This document shows positions 43,826 to 52,840 of a stretch of DNA of 64,000 bases, piece by piece. The DNA comes from Rhodovulum sp. (GTDB lineage Bacteria; Pseudomonadota; Alphaproteobacteria; Rhodobacterales; Rhodobacteraceae), in assembly GCA_002706605.1 (NCBI GenBank), contig PALT01000010.1, positions 1 to 64,000 on the forward strand, read 5' to 3'. Each line of letters begins with the position of its first letter. The stretch's first letter is position 1. Both the position numbers and the translations under genes were made by a program. A model generated the notes under the pieces. It searched no databases. It saw only the letters and a program-made list of their open reading frames with translations, and was not told the DNA's origin.

Positions 43826-45076
43826 ATGGCCGCACCCGGCGAAAACAAGAAAATCAATTCCCAACGCCTGTGGGACAGTCTGATGGAGATGGCCAAGATC
43901 GGCCCCGGCATCGCGGGGGGCAACAACCGCCAGACCCTGACCGACGCCGATGCCGAGGGCCGCGCGTTGTTCCAGAAATGGTGCGAAGACGCGGGCATGA
44001 CCATGGGCGTCGACAAGATGGGCAATATGTTTGCGACCCGCGCGGGCACCGACCCCGGGGCCCTGCCGGTCTATATGGGATCGCACCTTGATACCCAACC
44101 CACGGGCGGGAAATACGACGGGGTTCTGGGGGTTCTCGGCGGTTTGGAAGTCATCCGGTCGATGAACGACATGGGCGTGCAGACCAAGCATCCTATCGTT
44201 CTGACCAACTGGACGAATGAAGAGGGCACGCGCTTTGCCCCTGCGATGCTGGCCTCGGGCGTGTTTGCGGGCAAGCACACGATGGATTGGGCCTATGACC
44301 GCGTGGACGCCGAGGGGAAAACCTTTGGCGATGAGCTGTCCCGCATCGGCTGGATCGGGGACGAAGAGGTCGGCGCGCGCAAGATGCATGCGATGTTTGA
44401 GCTGCACATCGAGCAGGGTCCGATTTTGGAGGCCGAGGGCAAGGATATCGGCGTGGTGACGCACGGGCAGGGGTTGCGCTGGATCGAGTGCACCGTGACC
44501 GGCAAGGAGAGCCACACCGGGTCGACCCCCATGCCGATGCGCAAGAACGCAGGGCGCGGCATGGCGCGGATCACCGAACTGGTCCATGAGATCGCGATGA
44601 AGCATCAGCCCAACGCCGTCGGTGCCATCGGCCATGTGGATGTCTACCCGAACTCGCGCAACATCATTCCGGGCAAAGTCGTGTTCACGGTCGATTTTCG
44701 CAGCCACCTGCCCGAGGTGATCGAGGCGATGCTGGCCGAGTTCTACGAGCGCGCGCCGAAGCTCTGCGAAGAGATCGGGGTCAGCTTGGAGACCGAGGTG
44801 GTCGGCCAGTTCGAGCCGCCCGCGTTTGATGAACGATTGGTCGGCATGGTGCGCGGCGCGGCCGAGCATTTGGGCTATAGCCACATGGATATCGTGTCGG
44901 GCGCGGGGCATGATGCGTGCTGGATCAACGAGATTTACCCGACGGCGATGATCATGTGCCCCTGTGTGGATGGTCTGAGCCACAATGAGGCCGAAGAGAT
45001 CAGCCCCGAGTGGGCCGCCGCGGGCACGGATGTGTTGTTGCACGCGGTTCTTGAGTGTGCCGAGGTGGTGGGGTGA
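43826..45076 (+). CDS. pydC: N-carbamoyl-beta-alanine amidohydrolase (beta-ureidopropionase)
   Basis: The 416-residue M20-type hydrolase has the metal ligands in MGSHLDTQPTGGKYDGVLG, the N-E-E-G motif in NWTNEEGTRFAPAM, and SGAGHDACWI near the C-terminus. GSTPMPMRKNAGRGMAR is the conserved dimer-interface part. It hydrolyses N-carbamoyl-beta-alanine to beta-alanine, CO2 and ammonia. The ribosome site ACGGAGAA precedes the ATG. The enzyme fits between dihydropyrimidinase and the aminotransferase in the pathway and in gene order. Confidence 0.93.
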   Translation: MAAPGENKKINSQRLWDSLMEMAKIGPGIAGGNNRQTLTDADAEGRALFQKWCEDAGMTMGVDKMGNMFATRAGTDPGALPVYMGSHLDTQPTGGKYDGVLGVLGGLEVIRSMNDMGVQTKHPIVLTNWTNEEGTRFAPAMLASGVFAGKHTMDWAYDRVDAEGKTFGDELSRIGWIGDEEVGARKMHAMFELHIEQGPILEAEGKDIGVVTHGQGLRWIECTVTGKESHTGSTPMPMRKNAGRGMARITELVHEIAMKHQPNAVGAIGHVDVYPNSRNIIPGKVVFTVDFRSHLPEVIEAMLAEFYERAPKLCEEIGVSLETEVVGQFEPPAFDERLVGMVRGAAEHLGYSHMDIVSGAGHDACWINEIYPTAMIMCPCVDGLSHNEAEEISPEWAAAGTDVLLHAVLECAEVVG

Positions 45077-45082
45077 GCGACG

Positions 45083-45136
45083 CCGGGGGGCCAGCCCCCC
45101 GGACCCCCCGGAGTATTTGAACCAAGATGAAGGGGC
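45083..45136 (+). repeat. Rhodobacteraceae intergenic hairpin repeat, copy 1
   Basis: CCGGGGGG and CCCCCCGG form a perfect 8-bp hairpin around CCAG (45083-45102). It is followed by GAGTATTT-GAA-CCAAGATGAAGG (45111-45133), which recurs between pdxA and rsmA at 32867. The element lies between pydC and the dihydropyrimidinase gene in one operon. Confidence 0.75.
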
Positions 45137-45168
45137 AAAAGCCCCGAAGATGGACAGGGAGTGCGGAT

Positions 45169-46623
45169 ATGAGCACGGTGATCAAAGGCGGAACGATTGT
45201 CACGGCGGATTTGACCTATGCGGCGGATGTGTTGATCGAGGGCGGTAAGATTGTCGAGATCGGTGAGGGTCTGAGCGGGGATGAGGTTCTGGACGCGACG
45301 GGGTGTTATGTGATGCCCGGCGGGATTGATCCGCACACGCATCTGGAAATGCCGTTCATGGGGACCTATTCGGCGGATGATTTCGCGTCTGGCACGCGCG
45401 CGGCCTTGGCCGGTGGGACGACAATGGTTGTCGATTTTGCCCTGCCGTCGCCGGGCGAAAGTTTGCTGGACGCGTTGAAGGTCTGGGACAACAAGTCGGG
45501 GCAGGCGGCCTGTGACTATTCCTATCACATGGCGATCACGTGGTGGAGCGAGCAGGTTTTCAATGAGATGCAGACCGTGGTGCAAGAGCGTGGCATCAAC
45601 ACGTTTAAGCATTTCATGGCCTATAAGGGCGCGTTGATGGTGAATGACGATGAACTTTACGCGTCATTCAAACGTTGTGCCGAGTTGGGGGCGACGCCGC
45701 TGGTTCACGCGGAAAACGGCGATGTGGTCGCCGAGTTGACCGCCAAGTTGCTTGCCGATGGGAACAACGGCCCCGAGGCGCATGCCTATTCCCGCCCGCC
45801 GCAGGTTGAGGGCGAGGCGACGAACCGCGCCATCATGATTGCCGATATGGCAGGGGCGCCTTTGTACGTTGTTCACACGTCCTGTGAGGAGGCGCATGAG
45901 GCGATCCGGCGCGCCAAGATGCAGGGCAAGCGCGTCTGGGGCGAGCCGTTGATCCAGCATCTGGTGTTGGACGAGAGCGAGTATTTCAACGACGATTGGG
46001 ATCACGCCGCCCGCCGCGTGATGAGCCCGCCGTTCCGCAACAAACAGCATCAGGATAGCCTGTGGGCCGGTTTGGCGTCGGGCACGCTGAGCTGTGTCGC
46101 GACGGACCATTGCGCGTTTACCACGGAACAAAAACGGTTTGGCGTTGGCGATTTTTCCAAGATTCCGAACGGGACTGGGGGTCTTGAGGACCGGATGCCG
46201 GTTCTGTGGACCTATGGGGTGGAAACCGGTCGCATCACCATGAACGAGTTTGTCGCGGTTACATCCACGAACATCGCTAAGATCCTGAATTGTTACCCGA
46301 AAAAGGGCGCAATCCTAGTCGGGGCGGATGCGGATATCGTGGTGATGGATCCGTCGATGAAAAAGACCATTTCGGCGGATACTCAGGCCTCGGCCATTGA
46401 TTACAACGTGTTTGAGGGTGTCGAGGTCAGTGCCCTGCCGCGCTATGTTCTGACGCGGGGATATGTGGCCGTGGACAATGGTGAATTGAAGGCGAAAGAG
46501 GGCCACGGAGAGTTTGTGGGTCGCGACCCGAACGGCACCGTCAACACCGCCCTGTCCAAGTGGAAAGAACTGACCGCCCCGCGCCCGGTCGAGCGGTCTG
46601 GCATTCCCGAGACGGGCGTCTAA
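45169..46623 (+). CDS. hydA: Dihydropyrimidinase
   Basis: The 484-residue amidohydrolase has the metal-binding GGIDPHTHLEMPFMG, the carboxylated-lysine region TFKHFMAYKGALM, and SCVATDHCAFTTEQKR. PPFRNKQHQDSLWAGLASG is characteristic of dihydropyrimidinase rather than dihydroorotase. It opens dihydrouracil and dihydrothymine to N-carbamoyl-beta-amino acids. The ATG at 45169 has GGGAGTGC before it. It is followed by a small hairpin and then the ABC importer. Confidence 0.93.
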   Translation: MSTVIKGGTIVTADLTYAADVLIEGGKIVEIGEGLSGDEVLDATGCYVMPGGIDPHTHLEMPFMGTYSADDFASGTRAALAGGTTMVVDFALPSPGESLLDALKVWDNKSGQAACDYSYHMAITWWSEQVFNEMQTVVQERGINTFKHFMAYKGALMVNDDELYASFKRCAELGATPLVHAENGDVVAELTAKLLADGNNGPEAHAYSRPPQVEGEATNRAIMIADMAGAPLYVVHTSCEEAHEAIRRAKMQGKRVWGEPLIQHLVLDESEYFNDDWDHAARRVMSPPFRNKQHQDSLWAGLASGTLSCVATDHCAFTTEQKRFGVGDFSKIPNGTGGLEDRMPVLWTYGVETGRITMNEFVAVTSTNIAKILNCYPKKGAILVGADADIVVMDPSMKKTISADTQASAIDYNVFEGVEVSALPRYVLTRGYVAVDNGELKAKEGHGEFVGRDPNGTVNTALSKWKELTAPRPVERSGIPETGV

Positions 46624-46629
46624 GAACAC

Positions 46630-46654
46630 TTCGGTCGCGCCTCAGGGCGCGGCC
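46630..46654 (+). repeat. Repeated hairpin element, copy 1
   Basis: TTCGGTCGCGCC-TCAG-GGCGCGGCC folds into a 9-bp stem (one G-T pair) six bases after the dihydropyrimidinase stop. The same 25-base element with a different loop occurs at 56706-56730 on the other strand. A second small hairpin (CAGGG/CCCTG, 46658-46674) follows. Confidence 0.65.
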
Positions 46655-46704
46655 AAACAGGGATTATAACCCTGGGTTCACCCGGGGAATGAAAGACAAA
46701 ACCT

Positions 46705-47484
46705 ATGAAAAAGCCAGTGATTGACGCCCAAAACGTCGACCTGACCTTTGAGACCAACGATGGCCCTGTGCATGCGCTGTCGGATGTGAATTTGCAGATC
46801 AACAAGGGCGATTTCGTGTCGTTCATTGGCCCGTCGGGGTGCGGGAAAACGACGTTCCTGCGCTGTGTTGCGGGGCTTGAGACGCCGACGGGCGGGCAAC
46901 TCACCGTGAATGGCCTGTCGCCAGATGAGGCGCGCAAGGCGCGGTCCTATGGCTATGTGTTTCAGGCGGCGGGTCTTTATCCGTGGCGCACGATTGCGGG
47001 TAACATCAAGCTGCCCCTCGAAATCATGGGGTTTTCCAAGGCCGAACAGGACAAGCGGGTTGAGCGGGTTCTGGACCTTGTCGAATTGTCGGGGTTCGCG
47101 CGCAAATATCCGTGGCAATTATCTGGCGGCATGCAGCAACGCGCCAGTATCGCGCGCGCCATTGCGTTTGATGCCGACATTTTGTTGATGGATGAACCCT
47201 TTGGCGCGCTGGATGAGATCGTGCGCGATCATTTGAACGAGCAATTGCTGGACCTTTGGGCGCGGACGGAAAAGACGATCGGGTTCGTGACGCACTCAAT
47301 CCCAGAGGCGGTCTATCTGTCGACCAAGATCGTGGTGATGAGCCCCCGACCGGGTCGGATCACCGATGTGATTGATAGTCCGTTGCCTAAAGAGCGCCCG
47401 CTAAGCATCCGTGATAGCGCGGAATTCTTGGAAATCGCGCATCGGGTGCGCGAAGGTCTGCGCGCGGGGCACGCCTATGATTGA
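46705..47484 (+). CDS. ABC transporter ATP-binding protein (nitrate/sulfonate/pyrimidine-like)
   Basis: The 259-residue SsuB/TauB-like ATPase has Walker A GPSGCGKTTFLR, signature LSGGMQQRASIARA, Walker B ILLMDEPFGALD and H-loop FVTHSIPEA. The next two permeases and the NMT1-like binding protein complete the importer. Sitting directly after pyrimidine-degradation genes and under the same RutR site, it probably imports pyrimidines or a breakdown intermediate; this is an inference from context. It overlaps the next start by eight bases. Confidence 0.9.
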   Translation: MKKPVIDAQNVDLTFETNDGPVHALSDVNLQINKGDFVSFIGPSGCGKTTFLRCVAGLETPTGGQLTVNGLSPDEARKARSYGYVFQAAGLYPWRTIAGNIKLPLEIMGFSKAEQDKRVERVLDLVELSGFARKYPWQLSGGMQQRASIARAIAFDADILLMDEPFGALDEIVRDHLNEQLLDLWARTEKTIGFVTHSIPEAVYLSTKIVVMSPRPGRITDVIDSPLPKERPLSIRDSAEFLEIAHRVREGLRAGHAYD

Positions 47485-48361
47485 GCGGCTGCGCATGTCG
47501 GTCCTGCCGGTACTGGTGATTGTCGCGGCGATCATCGCGCTGTGGTACGCGGGCGCCGTGGTGATGAACTCGACGTGGACGTTGGATCAGGCGGCGCGAC
47601 AGGGCACGGACCCGTCACTGTCCGAAATCGTGGCCGACACCATGGCCCAAGAACGGCCCCTGTTGCCCGCCCCCCATCAGGTCGCGGCGGAACTGTGGGA
47701 GGTGACGGCGGAAAAGAAAATCACCAGCAAACGCAGCCTGATCTATCACGGGTTTATCACGCTCAAGACCACGTTGTTCGGGTTCGTGACGGGGGCGGTG
47801 TTTGGCGTCGCTCTGGCCCTCGGGATCGTGCACAGCCGCACGTTGGAACAAAGCGTCATGCCATGGGCCATCATCAGCCAAACCATCCCGATTGTCGCGC
47901 TGGCCCCGATGATCATCGTGCTGTCCAACGCGGTGGGGATCGAAAACCGCGAGGTGCCGAAAACCATCATCGCGGCCTACCTCAGCTTTTTCCCTGTCCT
48001 CGTCAGCATGATCAAGGGGTTGCGCAGCCCCGATGCGATGCAGATCGACCTCCTGCGGACCTATAACGCCAGTGGCGGGCAGATCTTTTCGAAACTGCGT
48101 CTGCCGGCGTCCTTGCCCTATTTCTTTGCTTCGATGAAGGTCGCCATCGCGGCCAGCCTTGTTGGCACAATCGTGGGCGAACTGCCCACCGGTGCGATCC
48201 AAGGCTTGGGCGCGCGCATGTTGATCGGGTCCCAGTTTGGCGAGCCGATGATCATGTGGACGGCCCTGTTCGCGGCGGCCATTCTGGCGGCGCTGTTGGT
48301 CATCGCGGTGGGGGGGCTTGAACGCCTTGCCCTGCGTTTGATGGGGGAGGGCGCGCGATGA
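47477..48361 (+). CDS. ABC transporter permease 1 of the putative pyrimidine importer
   Basis: The 294-residue permease has an N-terminal helix (LPVLVIVAAIIALWYAGAVV), a periplasmic loop of about 70 residues and a BPD_transp_1 module with about five more helices. The EAA loop is TYNASGGQIFSKLRLPASLP. GAIQGLGARMLIGSQFG is typical of SsuC/TauC-type permeases. The ATG lies eight bases inside the ATPase gene, and its stop overlaps the next permease start, so all are coupled. Confidence 0.9.
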   Translation: MIERLRMSVLPVLVIVAAIIALWYAGAVVMNSTWTLDQAARQGTDPSLSEIVADTMAQERPLLPAPHQVAAELWEVTAEKKITSKRSLIYHGFITLKTTLFGFVTGAVFGVALALGIVHSRTLEQSVMPWAIISQTIPIVALAPMIIVLSNAVGIENREVPKTIIAAYLSFFPVLVSMIKGLRSPDAMQIDLLRTYNASGGQIFSKLRLPASLPYFFASMKVAIAASLVGTIVGELPTGAIQGLGARMLIGSQFGEPMIMWTALFAAAILAALLVIAVGGLERLALRLMGEGAR

Positions 48362-49203
48362 TCTGGGTTCTTGCATCCCTTGCGGCGTGGGCGATCCTGT
48401 GGTGGATCAACGTGCGTCTGGTGAACGGTCCCATGGGCAAAACCCGCGCGGCCAAGATCGGCGCGCCGGTTCTGTTCGGCGCGGCCCTGTTGATCCTGTG
48501 GGAGGGCTTGGTGCGCGGTCTGAACGTCTCGGCAGTGATCCTGCCCCCGCCCAGTACGATTGGCGCGACCATTGCCGGATCGCTGGACATCCTGTGGGTC
48601 GATTTCGTGCAGACTTTCGTCAAGGGCGCGCTGTCGGGTTACATCATCGGGGTGCTGGCCGCGCTGGCGACGGCGGTGGTGATCGACCGCGTGCCGTTCC
48701 TGAAACGCGGATTGCTGCCGGTCGGGAATTTCGTGGCCGCCCTGCCCATTGTCGGGGTCGCCCCGATCATGGTCATGTGGTTCGGGTTCGATTGGCAATC
48801 CAAGGCGGCGGTCGTGGTGATCATGGTGTTCTTTCCGGTTCTGGTGAACACGGTGGGCGGGCTGAACGACACCACCGCGATGCAGCGTGACCTCATGAAA
48901 ACCTATTCGGCGGGCTATTGGCAGAGCCTGTTCAAACTGCGCCTGCCTGCGGCAATGCCGTTTATTTTCAATGGGCTAAAGATCGCGACCACCCTTGCCC
49001 TGATCGGGGCGATTGTCGCGGAATTCTTTGGCTCGCCCATCAAGGGGATGGGCTTTCGTATCTCGACCGAGGTCGGGCGTCTGGGCCTTGATATGGTCTG
49101 GGCCGAGATCGCGGTCGCGGCCGTCGCGGGCACGATGTTTTATGGCGTCGTGGCGGCGATAGAAAAGGGGGTGACCTTCTGGCACCCTTCTCAAAGGGGT
49201 TAA
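48358..49203 (+). CDS. ABC transporter permease 2 of the putative pyrimidine importer
   Basis: The 281-residue SsuC-like permease has about six membrane helices and the EAA loop TYSAGYWQSLFKLRLPAAMP. ILPPPSTIGATIAG is the N-terminal periplasmic-edge motif, and MVMWFGFDWQSKAAVV the central segment. Two different permeases plus one ATPase and one binding protein form the usual four-component system. It is 49 bases upstream of the binding-protein gene. Confidence 0.9.
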   Translation: MIWVLASLAAWAILWWINVRLVNGPMGKTRAAKIGAPVLFGAALLILWEGLVRGLNVSAVILPPPSTIGATIAGSLDILWVDFVQTFVKGALSGYIIGVLAALATAVVIDRVPFLKRGLLPVGNFVAALPIVGVAPIMVMWFGFDWQSKAAVVVIMVFFPVLVNTVGGLNDTTAMQRDLMKTYSAGYWQSLFKLRLPAAMPFIFNGLKIATTLALIGAIVAEFFGSPIKGMGFRISTEVGRLGLDMVWAEIAVAAVAGTMFYGVVAAIEKGVTFWHPSQRG

Positions 49204-49252
49204 CCCACACAACAAAGCGGATGAAAAACGCACGCAACTTGGAGGTTGTATT

Positions 49253-50242
49253 ATGAAAAAGCTAACGACGGCACTGATGGCCGCAACGGTCCTGTCCACG
49301 GGCGGGGCCTATGCGGCGGATGATCTGACCCTGCAATTGAAATGGGTCACGCAGGCCCAGTTCGCGGGCTATTACGTGGCTCTGGAAAAAGGGTTCTACG
49401 GCGATGAGGACCTGAACGTCACCATCAAACCCGGTGGTCCCGACATCGCACCCACGCAGGTGATCGCCGGTGGCGGGGCGGATGTGACCGTGGAATGGAT
49501 GCCCGCCGCCTTGGCCGCGCGGGAACGCGGTCTGCCCTTGGTGAACATCGCACAGCCCTTCAAAAGCTCGGGCATGATGCTGACCTGTCTCAAGGAAACC
49601 GGCGTCACCGGCCCCGAGGATTTCCCGGGTCGCACGTTGGGCGTTTGGTTCTTTGGCAACGAATACCCGTTCCTCAGCTGGATGTCGCAGCTGGGCATTT
49701 CGACCGAGGGCGGCGAGGCCGGTGTCGAGGTCCTGAAACAGGGCTTTAACGTTGATCCGCTGTTGCAGAAACAGGCCGATTGCATCTCGACCATGACCTA
49801 TAACGAATATTGGCAGGTTGTGGATGCGGGCATTTCGCCGGATGATCTGATCACCTTTAAATACGAGGATCAGGGCGTCGCGACGCTTGAGGACGGTCTT
49901 TACGTGCTGGAGGACAAGCTGTCCGATCCCGCCGAGGTCGACAAGCTGGCCCGTTTTGTCCGCGCCTCGATGGCGGGTTGGAAATACGCCGAAGAGCATC
50001 CCGATGAGGCCGCCGAGATCGTTCTGGAATATGACGAAACCGGCGCACAGACCGAAAAGCACCAGAAACGCATGATGGGTGAGGTTGCCAAGCTGACCGC
50101 TGGGTCGAACGGCGCGCTGGACCCCGCCGATTTTGAGCGCACGGTCGCCTCGCTGTTGTCGGGCGGGTCCGATCCGGTCATCACCGCCCATCCGGGCGAG
50201 GCCGCATGGACCAGCGCCATCACGGACGCTGCGTTGAAATAA
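49253..50242 (+). CDS. NMT1/THI5-like substrate-binding protein of the putative pyrimidine importer
   Basis: The 329-residue protein has a signal peptide (MKKLTTALMAATVLSTGGAYA) and an NMT1-type fold with LKWVTQAQFAGYYVALEKGFY (cited by its ends, LKWVTQAQ and EKGFY), GGADVTVEWMPAALAARERG and SPDDLITFKYEDQGV. ThiY and RibY, which bind thiamine precursor and riboflavin, share this fold, so a heterocyclic ligand is plausible. GGAGGTTGTATT is a strong ribosome site. A clear terminator ends the operon. Confidence 0.9.
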   Translation: MKKLTTALMAATVLSTGGAYAADDLTLQLKWVTQAQFAGYYVALEKGFYGDEDLNVTIKPGGPDIAPTQVIAGGGADVTVEWMPAALAARERGLPLVNIAQPFKSSGMMLTCLKETGVTGPEDFPGRTLGVWFFGNEYPFLSWMSQLGISTEGGEAGVEVLKQGFNVDPLLQKQADCISTMTYNEYWQVVDAGISPDDLITFKYEDQGVATLEDGLYVLEDKLSDPAEVDKLARFVRASMAGWKYAEEHPDEAAEIVLEYDETGAQTEKHQKRMMGEVAKLTAGSNGALDPADFERTVASLLSGGSDPVITAHPGEAAWTSAITDAALK

Positions 50243-50265
50243 CCGGCAAACCCTTGCCACGGATC

Positions 50266-50295
50266 AGGCGCCCCATGTGGGCGCCTTTTCTTTTT
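50266..50295 (+). terminator. Rho-independent terminator of the pyrimidine operon
   Basis: AGGCGCCC and GGGCGCCT pair around CATGT and continue into TTTCTTTTT, 23 bases after the binding-protein stop. Confidence 0.9.
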
Positions 50296-50362
50296 GCGCT
50301 GGATCATGGACGGTTCGGGGCAGGGGGGTGATCATGACCCCAATCAGATGATGGAGATCGGG

Positions 50363-50509
50363 ATGAGCAAACAGGTTCTTTTGGCAATTGCCCTGATGCT
50401 GGGCGTGGCGGCGTGTAGCGATGTGATCGAGTTCACCGAGACCGGCCAATGCGAAGCCGGTGTCGATGGCCTAAGCCAGATCGGCGATATCACCCCCGCA
50501 GGGTGCTGA
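50363..50509 (+). CDS. Small lipoprotein, 48 residues
   Basis: MSKQVLLAIALMLGVAACSD gives a lipoprotein signal with lipobox VAAC; only about 30 residues remain after cleavage, including TGQCEAGVDG and a C-terminal Cys, which could form a disulfide. GGAGATCGGG precedes the ATG. It lies between two terminators and is therefore likely its own short transcript. I recognise no domain. Confidence 0.6.
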   Translation: MSKQVLLAIALMLGVAACSDVIEFTETGQCEAGVDGLSQIGDITPAGC

Positions 50510-50516
50510 ACAAAAT

Positions 50517-50542
50517 AAAGGGTCGGCGTGGCCGACCCTTTT
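50517..50542 (+). terminator. Rho-independent terminator of the small lipoprotein gene
   Basis: AAAGGGTCGGC and GCCGACCCTTT form a perfect 11-bp stem around GTG. The tract from here to 50759 (217 bp) holds no gene I can support; it contains only a weak CACCCC/GGGGTG hairpin near 50640-50659. Confidence 0.85.
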
Positions 50543-50759
50543 ACTTACTCACCGGCCCAAAACACGGGTCGGACAAATATCTGGTAACGTAAATCTATAC
50601 TGCCTGACATAGCCGGTGATTGTGACAAAAAGTTAATACACCCCCGACTTTCTGGGGTGCGTGGCGGCATTTTCGCCTAAAAATTACTCAAAATTCTGCG
50701 CTGCACATCCGAGATTTGCACTTTTGCGCGCGTCACGGCCCTGTGTTCTCTGGCTGCCA

Positions 50760-50792
50760 TAAAAAAACCGCCACGCGATGCGCGGCGGTTTT
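50760..50792 (-). terminator. Rho-independent terminator of acs
   Basis: On the minus strand AAAACCGCC and GGCGGTTTT form the outer 9-bp stem and end in seven Ts, 26 bases after the acs stop. Confidence 0.85.
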
Positions 50793-50817
50793 CGTGTCTT
50801 GAGTCGGATTGCGCGGG

Positions 50818-52767
50818 TTAGGCGCGGTTCATCCGGTTGTCGATCAGTTCGTCCACAACACCCGGATCAGCCAGGGTCGAGGTGTCGCCCAGAGCGCCGT
50901 AATCGTTCTCGGCGATCTTGCGCAGGATGCGGCGCATGATCTTGCCCGAACGGGTTTTCGGCAGGCCCGGTGCCCACTGGATCAGGTCGGGTTTTGCGAT
51001 CGGACCGATTTCCGAACGGACCCATGTTTCCAGCTCTTTGCGCAACTCGTCCGTGGGTTCGATCCCGTTCATCAGGGTGACATAGGCATAGATGCCCTGA
51101 CCCTTGATGTTGTGCGGGTAACCGACCACGGCGGCCTCGGCCACTTTGGCGTGGGCGACGAGGGCGCTTTCGACCTCGGCGGTGCCCATACGGTGACCCG
51201 ACACGTTGATCACGTCATCCACACGACCGGTGATCCAGTAGAAGCCATCCGCGTCGCGGCGGCACCCGTCACCCGAGAAGTAGTAGTTTTTGTAATCCGA
51301 GAAGTAGGTCTTTTCGAACCGCTCATGATCGCCCCAAACGGTGCGCATCTGACCGGGCCAGCTGTCTTTCATACACAGCACGCCTTCGGCCTCGGTGGTG
51401 GTGATTTCCTGACCGCTGTGCGCGTCCAGAACGACCGGCTGAACCCCGAAGAACGGCGTGGTGGCCGAACCCGGTTTCAGAGGCGTCGCACCGGGCAGCG
51501 GGGTCAGCAGGTGACCACCGGTTTCGGTCTGCCACCACGTGTCCACGATCGGGCAGTTCCCTTTGCCGACAACGTCGTTGTACCAGTTCCAGGCCTCGGG
51601 GTTGATCGGTTCCCCCACGGTGCCCAGCAGGCGCAGGTCGGACAGGTCGTATTTCTCGACGAACTCGTTGCCTTGACCCATCAGGGCGCGGATGGCGGTC
51701 GGCGCGGTGTAAAACTGGTTCACCTTGTGCTTTTCGCACACGGCCCAGAAGCGACCGGCGTCGGGGTAGGTGGGTACACCTTCAAACATGATGGTGGTCG
51801 CACCATTGGCCAGCGGGCCGTAGACGATGTAGCTGTGGCCGGTGACCCAACCCACGTCAGCGGTACACCAGAAGATGTCGCCCTCGTGATAGTCGAACAC
51901 GTACTCATGCGTCATCGAGGCATAAACCAGATAACCGCCGGTGGTGTGCACGACGCCCTTGGGCTGACCGGTCGAACCAGAGGTGTAGAGGATGAACAGC
52001 GGATCTTCGGCGTTCACCTCAACGGCGGGGCAGTGATCGTCGGCCTCAAGTGCCAGTTCGTTATAGTCATAGTCGCGACCGTCGATCCAAGTCGTCTGAC
52101 CACCGGTGCGGCGTACAACCAGACATTTAACGTCGTCCTTGCAGTGCAGCAGGGCAGCGTCGGTGTTGGATTTCAGAGCGGTCTTGCGGCCACCACGGGG
52201 GGCCTCGTCTGCGGTGATGACGACCTTGGCGTCACAGCCGTTGATCCGCGCACCCAGAGCGTCCGGCGAGAAGCCCGCGAACACGATCGAATGGATGGCG
52301 CCGATGCGCGCACAGGCCAGCATGGCATAGGCGGCTTCGGGGATCATCGGCAGGTAGATGATGACACGGTCACCTTTGCGCACGCCCATATCCTCAAGGA
52401 TGTTGGCCATGCGGCAGACACTGCGGTGCAGGTCTTTATAGGTGATGTGCTGGGCGGCTTCGTTGGGATCATCGGGTTCAAAGATGATCGCGGTCTGATC
52501 GCCACGGGTCTCCAGATGGCGGTCGATACAGTTGGCGGCGACGTTCAGGTTACCGTCTTCGAACCATTTGATGTCAATGTTGCCGGGGGCAAAAGAGACG
52601 TTCTTGACCTTGGAGTAGGGCTTGATCCAGTCCAGACGTTTACCATGTTCACCCCAGAATGCATCGGGGTCGTTGACGGATGCGGCGTACATCTCTTGGT
52701 ACTTTTCCGCATTGATATGTGCCTTGGCCGCAAAATCCTCGCTAGGGGGATATGTCTTATCGGTCAT
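50818..52767 (-). CDS. acs: Acetyl-CoA synthetase
   Basis: The 649-residue adenylate-forming enzyme has the AMP motif [29 protein letters not shown], and the C-terminal [11 protein letters not shown], whose lysine is the usual acetylation site. It makes acetyl-CoA from acetate, ATP and CoA. It follows a Liv-type ABC operon on the same strand after 73 bases that hold a hairpin, so it can be read through or have its own promoter. The divergent regulator and sensor kinase to the right suggest acetate-linked control. Confidence 0.98.
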   Translation of the reverse strand: MTDKTYPPSEDFAAKAHINAEKYQEMYAASVNDPDAFWGEHGKRLDWIKPYSKVKNVSFAPGNIDIKWFEDGNLNVAANCIDRHLETRGDQTAIIFEPDDPNEAAQHITYKDLHRSVCRMANILEDMGVRKGDRVIIYLPMIPEAAYAMLACARIGAIHSIVFAGFSPDALGARINGCDAKVVITADEAPRGGRKTALKSNTDAALLHCKDDVKCLVVRRTGGQTTWIDGRDYDYNELALEADDHCPAVEVNAEDPLFILYTSGSTGQPKGVVHTTGGYLVYASMTHEYVFDYHEGDIFWCTADVGWVTGHSYIVYGPLANGATTIMFEGVPTYPDAGRFWAVCEKHKVNQFYTAPTAIRALMGQGNEFVEKYDLSDLRLLGTVGEPINPEAWNWYNDVVGKGNCPIVDTWWQTETGGHLLTPLPGATPLKPGSATTPFFGVQPVVLDAHSGQEITTTEAEGVLCMKDSWPGQMRTVWGDHERFEKTYFSDYKNYYFSGDGCRRDADGFYWITGRVDDVINVSGHRMGTAEVESALVAHAKVAEAAVVGYPHNIKGQGIYAYVTLMNGIEPTDELRKELETWVRSEIGPIAKPDLIQWAPGLPKTRSGKIMRRILRKIAENDYGALGDTSTLADPGVVDELIDNRMNRA

Positions 52768-52804
52768 TGTCTGTCTTCCCTCGTCAAAGACGTCTCGTAA
52801 AAGT

Positions 52805-52831
52805 GCATCGGGGCGGTGTGCGCCCCGATGC
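52805..52831 (-). terminator. Hairpin between livF and acs
   Basis: GCATCGGGGCG and CGCCCCGATGC form a perfect 11-bp stem with loop CACAC on the minus strand, then ACTTTTACG. The T-tract is short, so partial termination is likely, letting some transcripts reach acs. Confidence 0.6.
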
Positions 52832-52840
52832 GGCTAAAAA

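Noticed and set aside
43736-45043. Long minus-strand reading frame opposite pydC (435 codons)
   Set aside because: Antisense shadow rich in His, Arg and Gly; pydC on the plus strand has all catalytic motifs.
46658-46674. CAGGG/CCCTG hairpin after the repeated element
   Set aside because: A 5-bp stem is too short to be distinctive alone and it has no counterpart at 56706.
50543-50759. Possible small RNA between the lipoprotein and acs terminators
   Set aside because: No promoter boxes and only a weak CACCCC/GGGGTG hairpin; the tract looks like an ordinary intergenic gap.
50809-52800. Long plus-strand reading frame opposite acs (663 codons)
   Set aside because: It is an antisense shadow of acs caused by codon bias at high GC; it lacks domains and a ribosome site, whereas acs is complete.
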